DNA of 64,000 nucleotides from Erpobdella octoculata (taxonomy: Eukaryota > Annelida > Clitellata > Hirudinida > Erpobdellidae): NCBI GenBank assembly GCA_963978895.1, contig OZ022244.1:3116161-3180160 (forward strand), read 5' to 3'. The notes under the pieces are model-generated. The model did no database searches. It worked only from the letters and a program-made list of their open reading frames with translations, and was not told where the DNA came from. Within the stretch, counting starts at the first letter, position 1; every line of letters begins with the position of its first letter. The translations under genes and the position numbers were made by a program. Positions 22,696 to 33,244 of this stretch are shown in pieces.

Positions 22696-23177
22696 CTTAA
22701 AAATTAAAAATGAGAGGTTGAAATTTTCTTTAAACAGAAATCTCACCATGTTGGTGAATTTGTATGCGTTGCTAGCGGGTTTACCAAGCGTTGCCTGGGG
22801 TTTTTATAAAGTTTTTTTCTCGCTTTTCTATTTCTCTCTGCTGAAAACCTAAGAGCTATAGTTTTATGCTAACAATGAAAATTTACAATCTAAGAGCCTT
22901 TCACGAGCAACGCCTTCATTTCAGGGTTATCTACACGGACCGAACAGGGCCGAAATCTAAAAATGTTAGGCCTGTAAAAACGGGGAAGGCCCAAATAAGC
23001 ACTTGCCGGACCTAGACGTTTGTGTCTATAAAACTAGCCGGGTGTAAGAAATCAGTTTGCGTATGATTCTAATAGGCTCTCATTCTTTCAACCAGGTGAT
23101 TTGGTCAAACAAATATTTTTCTCACAATAATAGAAGTACACCCTATGCAGTGCTAGATTAACATTTATGAAGACCTT

Positions 23178-23602
23178 GCGCACTGAGAAAAATGAGTCTC
23201 TCTCTATATTATACAATTTACAAATTATGGCTTTATTATTTAAATTCAAAGGCAAACCAAATGTAATAAATAATTACACAGTTGAAAGTTCTCAACGATA
23301 AACTCTCAGTTAGACACAACAAAAACATAAACCTACAGATTACAGAATAATAATTGAGTCAGGTAAATGGCTCATTTGAGTCAGGTAAATGGCTCATTTA
23401 AGCCAACAATTTTTGGCTTCTTTTAAGCCAATATCAAGTGAGCCAAAATAAGCCAATATTTATTGGCTCAACTGAGTACAAAGTGTGACAATCTACTCAA
23501 ATGAGCCACTTTGAGCCATTTTTTATAATGTGGCCCATAATAAAATTTTGGCTCAAACTTGATTGTTTTGGCTCAAATTGGCTTGTTATTTTTTTAGTGT
23601 GC
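23178..23602. mobile_element. probable MITE rich in GGCTCA/TGAGCC words
   Basis: The left end reads CACTGAGAAAAATGAG and the right end, on the other strand, CACTAAAAAAATAACAAG, forming imperfect terminal inverted repeats. The interior between 23355 and 23585 has more than ten alternating copies of GGCTCA, TGAGCC and AAGCCA words in both orientations. No coding frame exists. The target duplication is unclear, so the class is not assigned. Confidence 0.5.
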
Positions 23603-25191
23603 ATATTTAGGATAACAAAGATTGTTCTAGTTTTTTAAACAGCATTTTTGTACACTAATATAATTTATTATAAAACAGAAAACAAATTTCTAAGCTGAAA
23701 TTTAATGTATGCAATCAAATAAAAAAAAAACGTGATTGTTGTTAATCGTTCGTTGTCATACGAAAAGCCTGTTCAAATATGCTATGTTTGCAATTAGTTG
23801 AAAAATTTTGAATTGTTTCACGGTCTTGCGATGTTGTTAATCTAAAAATATGAAGAATTCCCCATTTAACGCATAAAAGTTGTGTTAGGTCGAGTAATTC
23901 CTTATTTGGTTTTCACAACTAAACCAACGTGTAATTCTGGGTTTTATCTTTTCATTAAGTTAAACAACTTAATTTAATTCAAAGAAACTGAACATTTAAA
24001 AAAAATAATAACGGAAAATGACGATGGTGTTTTTGCTGTTACATTTGAAAACTGTTTATTTAATTTCAAACTTTATTTAAAATAATAACGAGCATTTTAT
24101 TTTTATAGAAACAGAGTAGCCAGCAGTGACTGCCAGTTGGATGTCTACGGTTTTTTACGATTATTTGTTTTTAATTGAAACCAAGTTTAAAATAATTAAA
24201 ACAAATATTAAGACTCATTTTGATTTATTTTTGTAACAAAGAAAATCATGTACCAACTGTTTTAAATAAATTTTAAAACACTAGATTAGAACAAGAGTTG
24301 GATGTAAAATTACGAAAAATGTTAAGGTTTTCAATTCAGCCGTTATTCACGTCTAAAATTAAAGAGGTGTTATATTCAGTTGATGGTGTTCATAATGATT
24401 TAAAATTTTTTAAATAGAAGATTAGTGGTACTAATACCTAAATTTTAGTACAATGTTTTACTAGTATGTAAATTTTTTTTTTGTAAGGATGTAAGTTGTT
24501 TCCGGCTTTTTTACAATATTTTTTAAATTTAAATTTAATTGTATAAAAACACTTTTGTTGTCAAACAAAATTTTATAATTATAAAATAATAGAAACTGAG
24601 AAAATCTTTGATGCACTCTAAAAAAATGTTGGAGCCCCTCGAAAACAATTTCTGGGTACCCCACTGAGACTTACAATAGAATCAGTTTTATTATGAAAAG
24701 TATTTTTTGAAATGTTACTGTATATCTAAAAATGTTTTGCTCAATTTTTAGCTTAATTTGAATTGATATTTTAAAAATTCCAAACTGACAAGTCAAAATA
24801 TTTTCAACATTTTGACAATTTTTGCTCTGTTGCTCAAAATTGCTTGCTGATGAATAATTTTTTCAAGTAGCTATATTTTTGTTCTTTTCTACAATTACCA
24901 ACATTTTATAAATGTGAGAATGACTAATAAAAACTGAATTGTGGAATTTTTCATCAACAACTACAAAAAAAAACTAGACACGATTAAAACAAATCTCTTA
25001 TATTTCAAGATTTTTATTCTGCATATGTATAATTACTATGACGATGAAAAATTTTGTTGTCAATATTGTTATGCAACAGCATTTATAAAACATTATTTCA
25101 ATAATGATTAAGAAAAATAATGATAAATAACTGTCATCGTTCGATAAACCTGCAAGGTACTTGCGGTAATAAAGCTGTTAGTAAACAATGA
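23603..25191. other. non-coding AT-rich interval
   Basis: No exon, repeat terminus or promoter was recognised. The sequence from about 25130 onward begins the block duplicated around 42080 (see L5 and L7). Confidence 0.4.
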
Positions 25192-26456
25192 TCAATCATT
25201 GCAGAGATCGGTCTGACAGCAGCTAATTCTTGGATCTCGGCAATCTGAACGCCAAGCACAGCTTCTAGCGATAGGTGGTCCTAAATAGATAAAAATATAC
25301 AATATTGTTTGTACGAGTGAAATTCTCAAAAAGCAAATTATAACATGTGAACCGTGACAAAATCGTTTCTTAAAAACCTTTTATATTTTTTTTCTATTTT
25401 TTTCAGTTTTTAGCGTGATTTTTTCAAAATTAGTTTTTGGTTCTAACGAGTCCATGGACCAAGTTTCAGTTTGATTGGATGACAGGAAATGGGTTTGTGA
25501 TCAATCAAACAAAAAGGTTAAATTAATACCAAAGACTTAATGATAGGCAAATTAGTTTTTAAAATGTATAGTCTGATTTTTTATCCCACAAGTTTAGGAC
25601 CTCTTCATAATTTTCAGAAGTGAATTTTTTAAATTTTCTCATCATGCCACCTGCATTGCCTTGCAAAGTCAAAAAGGTTGAGAATAACATTCCTAATATC
25701 TTTCAAATTAATATTATTCAAATATGCTTTTTTATGTGTAAATATGTTAAATTTATGTTAGATTCATCATTCGAATCAATGTTTTTAAAATTTATTTATT
25801 TTATTCTATAAATATCTTTCATTTTATTCAATCAATCTGAAAATTTTAAGTCCGCAGCCTCAAGTAAAATCAACACAGTCAAGTTAATATAAAGAAGTAA
25901 AAAACTAGCGCAGTTAAACAAATATAGCTTAAACTTCTATTAAACTGTTTTACTACTTTTTAAAAAGCATTTACTAAAAACAGTAACTTTTTTAAGAAAT
26001 TTGGCCAGTGCGATCAACTAACTCCTCTAACCTATCGTTAATTACATTTTTGATCATAGCTATATCATTAATGTAATGTACGTACGTATAAACATATTTA
26101 TATTTGCTCACAAATATTGCTTATCAGGTTTATTCAACTTTCATAAACACTTGATCGAATAAATATAGTGATATTATCTAATTCAATAATGTTTTAGAAC
26201 AAATAAAGTCCAGTCAATCAAAATCAAAACTCAGCTGATAATGTAGACATTTTTACTAACCATCACGACCACCCATATAGTGTCTGGCGCAAACCTGATC
26301 AAAACACATTGGATTATTTGGTCTGCTGGCATTCATTGGAGTGGTACACCCACTTTCAAAAGAGAAACAATTGTAACATTTCACGTCTCCAGATATGGTA
26401 ATTGATAAAACCAGCATAGTAAGCAGGAGAAGGACTAATACTTTACCTTTTTTCAT
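25192..26456 (-). CDS. L5: secreted Ly6-like protein, two-exon subtype (intact)
   Basis: Exon 1 (26456-26261, 196 nt) carries both the signal peptide and the N-terminal half. Exon 2 (25280-25192, 89 nt) carries the C-terminal half; together they encode 94 residues. The ATG at 26456 is followed by two lysines and a strong hydrophobic leader to about residue 23. The mature start is V-K-C-Y-N-C, then G-C, M-C and V-C. Exon 2 follows TATTTAG and shows R-S-C, D-C, C-C and Q-T-D-L-C-N before TGA. The ten cysteines fit the Ly6 pattern with the adjacent pair C8-C9. The intron is phase 1 with donor G|GTTAGT. A TATATAAAA box lies about 75 bp upstream of the start. The gene and at least 1 kb upstream are duplicated at L7. 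The D-L-C-N ending resembles quiver/sleepless-type Ly6 proteins, but no GPI tail is visible. Function unknown. Confidence 0.82.
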
Positions 26457-27722
26457 TTTGTTGTCATTTAAATTCTTCTAATTCAGTAACAAAATTACTG
26501 TTTATTTTTATAGAATCGCTGATTTCTTTTTATATACAACCAGAAAACAACAGCAACGCTTTGGTTTATAATTTTTATTTAAAACATCTTCCAGCGTCTG
26601 TCAACACATTGATTTGCTTTCTTAAAAAAACCTGCTAAATTGATACAGCAGGTGTTTATTTAAATTTGTGCTTTTTTATTCCTAAAAACCACTGTGTTAA
26701 AATACCTAGCATTTTATCTTGCTTTTTGTCATGTTTCAGTCTGGATTAACCTGACGGCTGAAGTGACTGACACTTGATTTTTTAATTAGTTACACTGCTT
26801 TGAATTGTGACAATAAAGTTTATTACTAACAATTAGATAAACAACGGCCATTAAATTTAATTTCTACGAATTCTGAGGTTCAAGTTTTACGAAAATATGT
26901 ACTTGAATTACATTTCCAGTTTATACAAAACTTAAAAATAATTAGTATTGATTTGGAAATAACTTCTTTATTTGATTAAACAATGCAAACGCGACATACA
27001 AAACATGAGAGAAGAATGAAAATCTGATTTTGAACAATTGTAAAATGCTTGCCAATGAAACGTGCTGTGTTTCTATTAACTTATCTTTTCTATTAACTTT
27101 AACGTGTTTGATTACTTTTGACGTTCTACATATAAGTTAATACAACTTTAATTTTTAGCCTATTCAACAGTTGTGACTTGCGAAAAAAGTTTTCAAAGTG
27201 TTCTGTAAAAAACAGTTTTTTCAAAGACAAGATTAACTGCCCTGCTGAGAGGTTAAACAAAAAATTTGTTTATGCAAAGGTGATTGAAATAGTAGAATTA
27301 GAAAAACCGTGAGTAATCGTGATCAAGCTCAACGATGCAATAAATTTTTCAATCAAGTTAAACTTTGTTTGTGGTTGGATATGTAATTTAGTTTCATAGA
27401 ATAAATATCTGACTGACCGATTGAGTTACAAGCACTTTGACAGACTGATTGAAAGACTACTTACCAGACGACTGACTGATTAAAGGAAAAACATTTAAAT
27501 AACTGATTTAAACACAAACTATCTTATTTGCTTATTTACGCACCTCCTTTTATAATTTTAATGATAAAAACTCAAATTGGAGTTATTTGTCTAACTTTGA
27601 TTGTTTTGTTAATCTATTCATAACCCCGCCTTCCTGTCTTGAAATTAATTGACAAATTGAAATAAATGTTAAGATAATAATAAAAATAATAAAATTGCTA
27701 TAAATTTGACAATTTTTAATCT
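26457..27722. other. L5 upstream region, duplicated at 43904-45310
   Basis: No exons were seen. Long stretches match the L7 upstream region, for example GACTGACACTTGATT near 26767 and 44542 and GTTGTGACTTGCGAAAAAAG near 27169 and 44920. The 27400-27540 part (ACTGATTGAAAGA-type words) is also present at 39880-40110 and 45150-45450. Confidence 0.6.
26528..26536 (-). promoter_or_regulatory. TATA box of L5
   Basis: Minus-strand GGTTGTATATAAAAAG lies about 75 bp upstream of the L5 ATG. The same GGTTGTATATAAAAAA sequence occurs upstream of L7 at 44033-44041. Flanking sequence (AAACCAAAGCGTTGCTGTTG) is conserved between the two. Confidence 0.7.
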
Positions 27723-27727
27723 ATCGC

Positions 27728-27965
27728 TGTAAACTTTCGACCTAACCGATCGAAATAACAAACTAATGTGTCGTTTTGAGTACTCTAATTTATTAATTAA
27801 CAAATGTATAAGTATAAAACACTAAATACAAAGGCGGCTCACAGTCACGCTACACTCTCAATGACGATCAAAACACAAGGGCGAGAAAACAATGGCGGCT
27901 CACAGGCTCGCTACAAAAACAACGAACTAAAAATAGACAAATTAATTAAATATTCAAATTCAACA
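27728..27965 (-). repeat. BEL/Pao 3' LTR
   Basis: The 238-bp copy matches 36763-37000. On the plus strand it starts TGTAAACTTTCGACC and ends AAATTCAACA. It is preceded by ATCGC. Confidence 0.95.
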
Positions 27966-27984
27966 TTCTCCCACCTTTCCTTTT
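27966..27984 (-). promoter_or_regulatory. BEL/Pao polypurine tract
   Basis: Minus-strand AAAAGGAAAGGTGGGAGAA lies directly against the 3' LTR, as expected for the plus-strand primer of reverse transcription. Confidence 0.8.
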
Positions 27985-28054
27985 GTGTTGACAAAAGGAA
28001 ACAAAAAACAAAACAATGTTGACAAACAAAAAATAACATGTATACTATCTACAG

Positions 28055-30046
28055 TTACATCTCTAGTTTTCTGGGCTTGTTGACCTTGCGTCCATACCTT
28101 GTCACTGTGCGAGGCTCATCACAGCGTGGGCTCGCAGGAAGAGATGCTGACTCTTTTGCAGTGGATTGATCCCAAGTGTTGCCTGCCACTGATCTTTTCA
28201 TAGCTTCTCTTATTTGTCGAGTACCTTCCGAAGCAGTCAACTCCATCGGGAACAATCTTTGCAGAGGACGCAACAGCACACCTTGTTGTGTTTTCACTCT
28301 TGCAATGCGGACTAGCCCGTCTCGTCCTGGAATTAACTCAATAATTCTTGCTAGCGGCCATAAAAGTCTCTTCTGGTTCTCTGCTCCCACCAAGACCACG
28401 TCTCCCACCTCGGGACATCTATATCTTCTCTCTTTTCCACGTTGTACTAAGAGGGCCAAGTATTCTTTGCGGAACCGGTTTTTTAACTCGTGTAACAATA
28501 CCTGACGTCTTCGGTATTTTTCGTGCAATTTGTTACCAAGCACTTCCACTTCTGGAAAAGCAGCTGTCGAGATTCCTCTTAAGAACATAGCAGGAGTCAG
28601 CGGGATGAGATCGTTTTTATCCTCAGTTACTACTGTCAATGGACGTTCATTAATGCAGTTCTCTACGTGACTTAGGGTTGTTCTTAGTTGGTCGTAATTC
28701 AAACTGGCCTTGCCGAGCATTCTCTTCAACATATCTTTGACCGTTCTTACCAACCTCTCCCACCATCCGCCCCACCATGCAGCAGAAGGGGGATTAAAGA
28801 CCCACTTTATTTGTTTGACATTGGCAACTTCTTCTATTCTCTTCCAATCCAGTCTCTTGAATAAATTGACCAAACCAACAAAGTTTGTTCCATTATCACT
28901 ATAAATCGTTGTGGGTCGGCCACGCATATTAATGAATCTTTCTAAAGCTTCTAAGAAAGCTTCTGTACTCAGTGACATAACAAAATCTAGATGAATGCAA
29001 CGATATACTGCACATGTAAACAAGACTAACCAAGCCTTCTTTCCAGTCTTCAGATACAACGGTCCTGCTAGATCAACTCCTGTAGTTTGAAAAGCGTTTG
29101 CAATTTCCGTCCGACATGTGGGAAGTGGAGCTGGTTTCACCTCAAATCCTTTACTAGAATGACGCAGACAATTGGGACATTTGTGAATAACTCTATTGAT
29201 TGCTCTTCTCGACTGAAGAATCCAAAATCGTTCTCTCAATTTGTTAATCATGTATTGCGCTCCAGCATGATGATTTTTCAAATGATACCATCTAATCAAC
29301 GAAATTACAAGAGGGTGTTGGGATGGAAGCAAAATAGGAAATCGGAACTCTTCTGTGTCGTCACTGTCTATAAGTTTTGTTTTTACATGATAAAGACCTT
29401 CTTCTGAAATTTCAACAATCAGACCTTTTATGACTTTTGTCTGTTTTGGAAACACTTCTTGTTGCACATTTCCCAGAAGAACGGACTCAGTATCCATAAA
29501 GTCTTTCACAGTCAAGTTTCCAGTTTTCTTTACATGATTTGGTTTGCTATTATAAATAAATCGTCTTATCCAAGCGACTACTCTGACATTTTTTATGTAA
29601 CTATTGGATGTAAAATACCATGGTTGATCAAAGGAATTTATCTTTTCATCAAGATTTGTCAGAATTGTGGTTGATGTCAACTTTTCACTACTGCATCCTG
29701 ATTCTGATTCCTGAAGTTTCATACTCGAAAGTTTTTCTATGTCTTTTGTACACACTTTCTTTCGCTCTGCACTGATAGCGATTTCATCAGAGATCTTTTC
29801 TTCAACTGGCCAATCTTCTGTACAATCATAGAGCCAACGTGGTCCCTCCCACCACCTGGACTCTAACAACTGAGTCGGAGAACAGCCTCTGGATGGAAGA
29901 TCAGCTGGATTGTTAATGCCTGGTAAATGTCGCCAATCATCGACTTTAGAAAGTGCACAAATTTCTTTCACACGGTTTCCAACAAATGTGCCCCATTGAT
30001 CATTTCTTTTTATCCAAGCCAATGTTGTAGTAGAATCACTCCACAT
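28055..30046 (-). CDS. BEL/Pao pol, 3' part: end of RNase H, integrase, C-terminal domain
   Basis: The segment begins at the nested insertion point, in the middle of RNase H, with W-S-D-S-T-T-T carrying an RNase H aspartate. It continues with L-P-G-I-N-N-P-A-D, typical of the RNase H end. Around residues 270-300 is the integrase zinc region (H-H then C-P-N-C). The integrase core follows: V-D-L-A-G-P, S-D-N-G-T-N-F and W-W-E-R-L-V-R give the D,D,E triad. The C-terminal part (G-D-V-V-L-V then R-L-L-W-P-L-A-R) matches the DUF5641-type domain of BEL/Pao integrases. It ends with TAG or similar at 28055, close to the polypurine tract. The frame is uninterrupted. The apparent N-terminal extension to 30067 is LTR sequence of the nested element. 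Confidence 0.93.
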   Translation of the reverse strand: MWSDSTTTLAWIKRNDQWGTFVGNRVKEICALSKVDDWRHLPGINNPADLPSRGCSPTQLLESRWWEGPRWLYDCTEDWPVEEKISDEIAISAERKKVCTKDIEKLSSMKLQESESGCSSEKLTSTTILTNLDEKINSFDQPWYFTSNSYIKNVRVVAWIRRFIYNSKPNHVKKTGNLTVKDFMDTESVLLGNVQQEVFPKQTKVIKGLIVEISEEGLYHVKTKLIDSDDTEEFRFPILLPSQHPLVISLIRWYHLKNHHAGAQYMINKLRERFWILQSRRAINRVIHKCPNCLRHSSKGFEVKPAPLPTCRTEIANAFQTTGVDLAGPLYLKTGKKAWLVLFTCAVYRCIHLDFVMSLSTEAFLEALERFINMRGRPTTIYSDNGTNFVGLVNLFKRLDWKRIEEVANVKQIKWVFNPPSAAWWGGWWERLVRTVKDMLKRMLGKASLNYDQLRTTLSHVENCINERPLTVVTEDKNDLIPLTPAMFLRGISTAAFPEVEVLGNKLHEKYRRRQVLLHELKNRFRKEYLALLVQRGKERRYRCPEVGDVVLVGAENQKRLLWPLARIIELIPGRDGLVRIARVKTQQGVLLRPLQRLFPMELTASEGTRQIREAMKRSVAGNTWDQSTAKESASLPASPRCDEPRTVTRYGRKVNKPRKLEM

Positions 30047-30162
30047 TGTAAGATGAAGATAATTCATCTTACGTATTTTTCATAGTATTTGTTTATTTTA
30101 TTTTATTATGTGTGCATTTTATTAGGATTGGATATTTCGTAACAATAAGTCATATATATATG

Positions 30163-30209
<47 letters not shown>

Positions 30210-30268
30210 GTTTTTATATATATGTATGTGTGTATGTGTGTGCGTATTTACTAATTTTTTTTATCTAG

Positions 30269-30307
<39 letters not shown>

Positions 30308-30639
30308 TTTTCCTGATTTTGATTGGTAAGAATGTAAATATTATTTTGTGCATGAAGTTTGAGAAACTAGACAGTGTGTTATAAAGTTGAGTGTTCGAGA
30401 AGAAAAATAAAAGTTTAAAGAGACGTGCTGCAGAGAGAAATTGGAATTTACAAAAGATTTGTTAGAACCGTGCGAAATTCTACAAAGTGAGAGAATTCAG
30501 TTTTATTTGAGTCCAGTTAAAAGATTTATTTTTCAAGGGAGAATTATTAAGTTAAAATAAATTCGAGAAATATTGTGATATAAATAACTTCGACTTTAAC
30601 GTTACGAATCGCTAGAAAGCATATTCCTCAACGTTTACA
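30047..30639 (+). repeat. 5' LTR of the nested element
   Basis: It starts TGTAAGATGAA and ends CGTTTACA. The first bases form an inverted repeat (AAGATGAA and TTCATCTT, 5-nt loop). A (TA)n/(TG)n tract lies at 30150-30305. Confidence 0.93.
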
Positions 30640-30640
30640 T

Positions 30641-30658
30641 TGGTGACCTCGACGTATT
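30641..30658 (+). promoter_or_regulatory. primer-binding site of the nested element
   Basis: TGGTGACCTCGACGTATT follows the LTR after one base. It matches the tRNA-Trp 3' end complement (as at the BEL/Pao site) at most positions, with mismatches at the ninth base and the last bases. The tRNA assignment is tentative. Confidence 0.6.
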
Positions 30659-30739
30659 TACGCATTTTCATACGTAAATATATTTTTTCTGAAGTTGTTT
30701 GATCACAAGTGACCGAATTTTTTTTTTCGTTTGTACAAA

Positions 30740-32617
30740 ATGTCTGACGAGAAATTCATTGCGATGGGACAGGCTCTAGGCTATTCCGGGGAAGATTTAA
30801 GGAATTACGTCAAAGAGTTAAAGGATGAAGAAAGAGTTAAGAGATTAGAAGAACGTGAAGAAAAAAAACAAGAACGGGAAGAGCGGGAACGGGAACGTGA
30901 ACACGAAGAGAAGAAGACTCAAGAAGCTAAAGAAGAGCGGGAACGGGAACGTGAACACGAAGAGAAGAAGACTCAAGAAGCTAAAGAAGAGCGGGAACGG
31001 GAACGTGAAGAGGCAGAGAGACAGAGGCAGCATGAATTGGAATTGAAAAAGCTGGAATTAGAGGCCCTAACGAAAAAAGAGCCAAAGGTAGAGGCAACAA
31101 AGATTCCTTATCCAAAGTTTTCTGAAGGTGATGACATCGACGCATTTTTGCTGAGATTTGAGTCATTGGCAAAAGCCAATGGTCACCCTCAGAAGGATTG
31201 GGGAATGCTTCTAGGGTCGTTGCTTAGTGCGAAGACTTTGGAAGTGTTTGGCCAACTTAGCGATAGTCAGATGCAGGACTACAGAACGGCAAAGGAGGCA
31301 CTCCTTCGTCGTTTTGGGAAGTCAGCGGAAGACTATCGCATAATGTTTCGAGAGTCAAAGCCTGAACCGGAGGAGACCTGGGAACATTATCTAGTGCGGC
31401 TAGATAGCCACCTCAGGCGCTGGGTAGATCTCGCGGGCAAACAAAATCTGTTGTTTTTGTTTCTGAAAGAGCAGTTTTTCGGAAAGTGCCCGGCGGGAAT
31501 GGTCGAATACTTGTTGGATAAAGAGAGCATAGATGTCAATGAGCTGTGCCTTTGGGTAAACAAGTACAGCCAAGCCCATCCAGAGAAGAGGTTGGCAAAA
31601 TTGGACAGCAATAGCAGGATGGGTTGGAACCGGGGTCAGTCGGTCAGTGACGCCAAAATGGTTGAACCTCGCTGCTACAACTGTCATCAAACGGGGCACA
31701 TGGCAAGAGAGTGTCGGCAGAGTAGCCCTAGTAATCCTGTACTTTTTCAAACACGGAAAGAGACGACTACGTCAGCACCATGCAAGGATTCCGGTGTTGT
31801 GAATGCATGCGCTGCCATGGTGATGGAAGAAAAAATGGATGAGGTGGAATTGAAGTGTGGATGCATTTTTCCTGTCATTGCGGATGGTTGTTTGCACTCA
31901 GGAGAAAAATTTAAATTAACCAGAGGGTTTGTGAACAGAAAACCGGTAAAAGTTTTGAGGGACACTGGCTGTACTTCCATAATAGTAAAGGAATCATTAG
32001 TGCACCCGCGTCAGATGACCGGAAGAACAAGACCCTGTGTTTTGATCGACGGCACAGTTCGAGTAGCTCCAACAGCAGTGGTAAAAATCAAAACAGACTG
32101 GTTCAGAGGAACTAGAGAGGTGGTCTGCATGAAAAACCTACTTTGCGATCTCGTGCTGGGAAATGTTGAAGGGGTAAGAGGTTTTGATGCAATGGCGGCA
32201 GGAAAACGCTTTGGTCGGAAACCACAGAAATCCGCTTCCAACTACGACAGCACTCAGAGGAATGATCAGGTAAAGTTTGGAAAATCGTCGGCTAACTCGG
32301 AGCTGTATCAAAGCAAGGAAAGAAACACGTCTGCCATTTCAAAAGTAGGAAATAAAGTTGAGGCAAAAGTTCAAGCTTTGAATCCGCCAAAAGAAAGACC
32401 AAGGCTCAATCTTCTGCCTAGAGGCCAACATGGAGGGGTGGGGAAAGTTGGAAAGTTGAATTCGGCAATCTTCGGAGATGCCCGCCCTGTTGACACAGCA
32501 CGCAGAGAGATAGAGATTGAGAATAAGTTGAAAGGAAACTATTTCAAAGGCAAGGAGAACATCGGTGCTGACTTTCTTAGTCGTAAAGAGAGTGACGATG
32601 TAATCAAGAAACACTGA
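30740..32617 (+). CDS. gag-protease polyprotein of the nested element
   Basis: Translation from ATG 30740 (M-S-D-E-K-F) gives 625 residues. The N-terminal third is a charged Glu/Arg-rich coiled coil containing an 18-residue tandem repeat (E-H-E-E-K-K-T-Q-E-A core). Residues about 120-290 form a capsid: P-K-F then D-A-F-L-L-R-F-E, and near 235-275 L-F-L-K-E-Q-F-F and P-A-G-M-V-E-Y-L. That last part follows the spacing of the SCAN domain, which derives from Gmr1-like Ty3 capsids. A CCHC knuckle (C-Y-N-C-H-Q-T-G-H-M-A-R-E-C) is near residue 312, and a retropepsin motif L-R-D-T-G-C-T-S near residue 406. The frame then ends with G-K-E-N-I-G-A-D-F-L-S-R, which looks like an RNase H C-terminus. RT and other pol parts are therefore deleted in frame. 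Capsid family placement is inference. Confidence 0.88.
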   Translation: MSDEKFIAMGQALGYSGEDLRNYVKELKDEERVKRLEEREEKKQEREEREREREHEEKKTQEAKEEREREREHEEKKTQEAKEEREREREEAERQRQHELELKKLELEALTKKEPKVEATKIPYPKFSEGDDIDAFLLRFESLAKANGHPQKDWGMLLGSLLSAKTLEVFGQLSDSQMQDYRTAKEALLRRFGKSAEDYRIMFRESKPEPEETWEHYLVRLDSHLRRWVDLAGKQNLLFLFLKEQFFGKCPAGMVEYLLDKESIDVNELCLWVNKYSQAHPEKRLAKLDSNSRMGWNRGQSVSDAKMVEPRCYNCHQTGHMARECRQSSPSNPVLFQTRKETTTSAPCKDSGVVNACAAMVMEEKMDEVELKCGCIFPVIADGCLHSGEKFKLTRGFVNRKPVKVLRDTGCTSIIVKESLVHPRQMTGRTRPCVLIDGTVRVAPTAVVKIKTDWFRGTREVVCMKNLLCDLVLGNVEGVRGFDAMAAGKRFGRKPQKSASNYDSTQRNDQVKFGKSSANSELYQSKERNTSAISKVGNKVEAKVQALNPPKERPRLNLLPRGQHGGVGKVGKLNSAIFGDARPVDTARREIEIENKLKGNYFKGKENIGADFLSRKESDDVIKKH

Positions 32618-32633
32618 CGCGTTTCTTTTTTTC

Positions 32634-32647
32634 GAAGAGGGGGGATA
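32634..32647 (+). promoter_or_regulatory. polypurine tract of the nested element
   Basis: GAAGAGGGGGGATA abuts the 3' LTR. Confidence 0.75.
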
Positions 32648-32763
32648 TGTAAGATGAAGATAATTCATCTTACGTATTTTTCATAGTATTTGTTTATTTT
32701 ATTTTATTATGTGTGCATTTTATTAGGATTGGATATTTCGTAACAATAAGTCATATATATATG

Positions 32764-32810
<47 letters not shown>

Positions 32811-32869
32811 GTTTTTATATATATGTATGTGTGTATGTGTGTGCGTATTTACTAATTTTTTTTATCTAG

Positions 32870-32912
<43 letters not shown>

Positions 32913-33244
32913 TTTTCCTGATTTTGATTGGTAAGAATGTAAATATTATTTTGTGCATGAAGTTTGAGAAACTAGACAGTGTGTTATAAAGTTGAGTGTT
33001 CGAGAAGAAAAATAAAAGTTTAAAGAGACGTGCTGCAGAGAGAAATTGGAATTTACAAAAGATTTGTTAGAACCGTGCGAAATTCTACAAAGTGAGAGAA
33101 TTCAGTTTTATTTGAGTCCAGTTAAAAGATTTATTTTTCAAGGGAGAATTATTAAGTTAAAATAAATTCGAGAAATATTGTGATATAAATAACTTCGACT
33201 TTAACGTTACGAATCGCTAGAAAGCATATTCCTCAACGTTTACA
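32648..33244 (+). repeat. 3' LTR of the nested element
   Basis: It matches the 5' LTR apart from two extra TA units. It ends CGTTTACA and is followed by CACAT, the target duplication. Confidence 0.93.

Larger units (their letters stand above)
30047..33244 (+). mobile_element. nested non-autonomous Ty3-type LTR element (SCAN-like capsid)
   Basis: Two LTRs (30047-30639 and 32648-33244) enclose a short interior with a single ORF. The 5-bp duplication CACAT flanks it (30042-30046 and 33245-33249). The LTRs appear identical except for the length of internal (TA)n, 593 against 597 bp. The interior has a primer-binding site directly after the 5' LTR and a GAAGAGGGGGGATA polypurine tract before the 3' LTR. 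No reverse transcriptase or integrase is present, so it must rely on a full-length relative. It is inserted in the opposite orientation to the BEL/Pao host element. Confidence 0.93.

Noticed and set aside
28176..29674. Plus-strand frames inside the BEL/Pao pol
   Set aside because: Antisense shadows of the integrase and RNase H coding strand.
30112..30384. Tyr/Ile-rich frames at 30112 and 32713
   Set aside because: They lie in the two LTR copies and follow the (TA)n tract.
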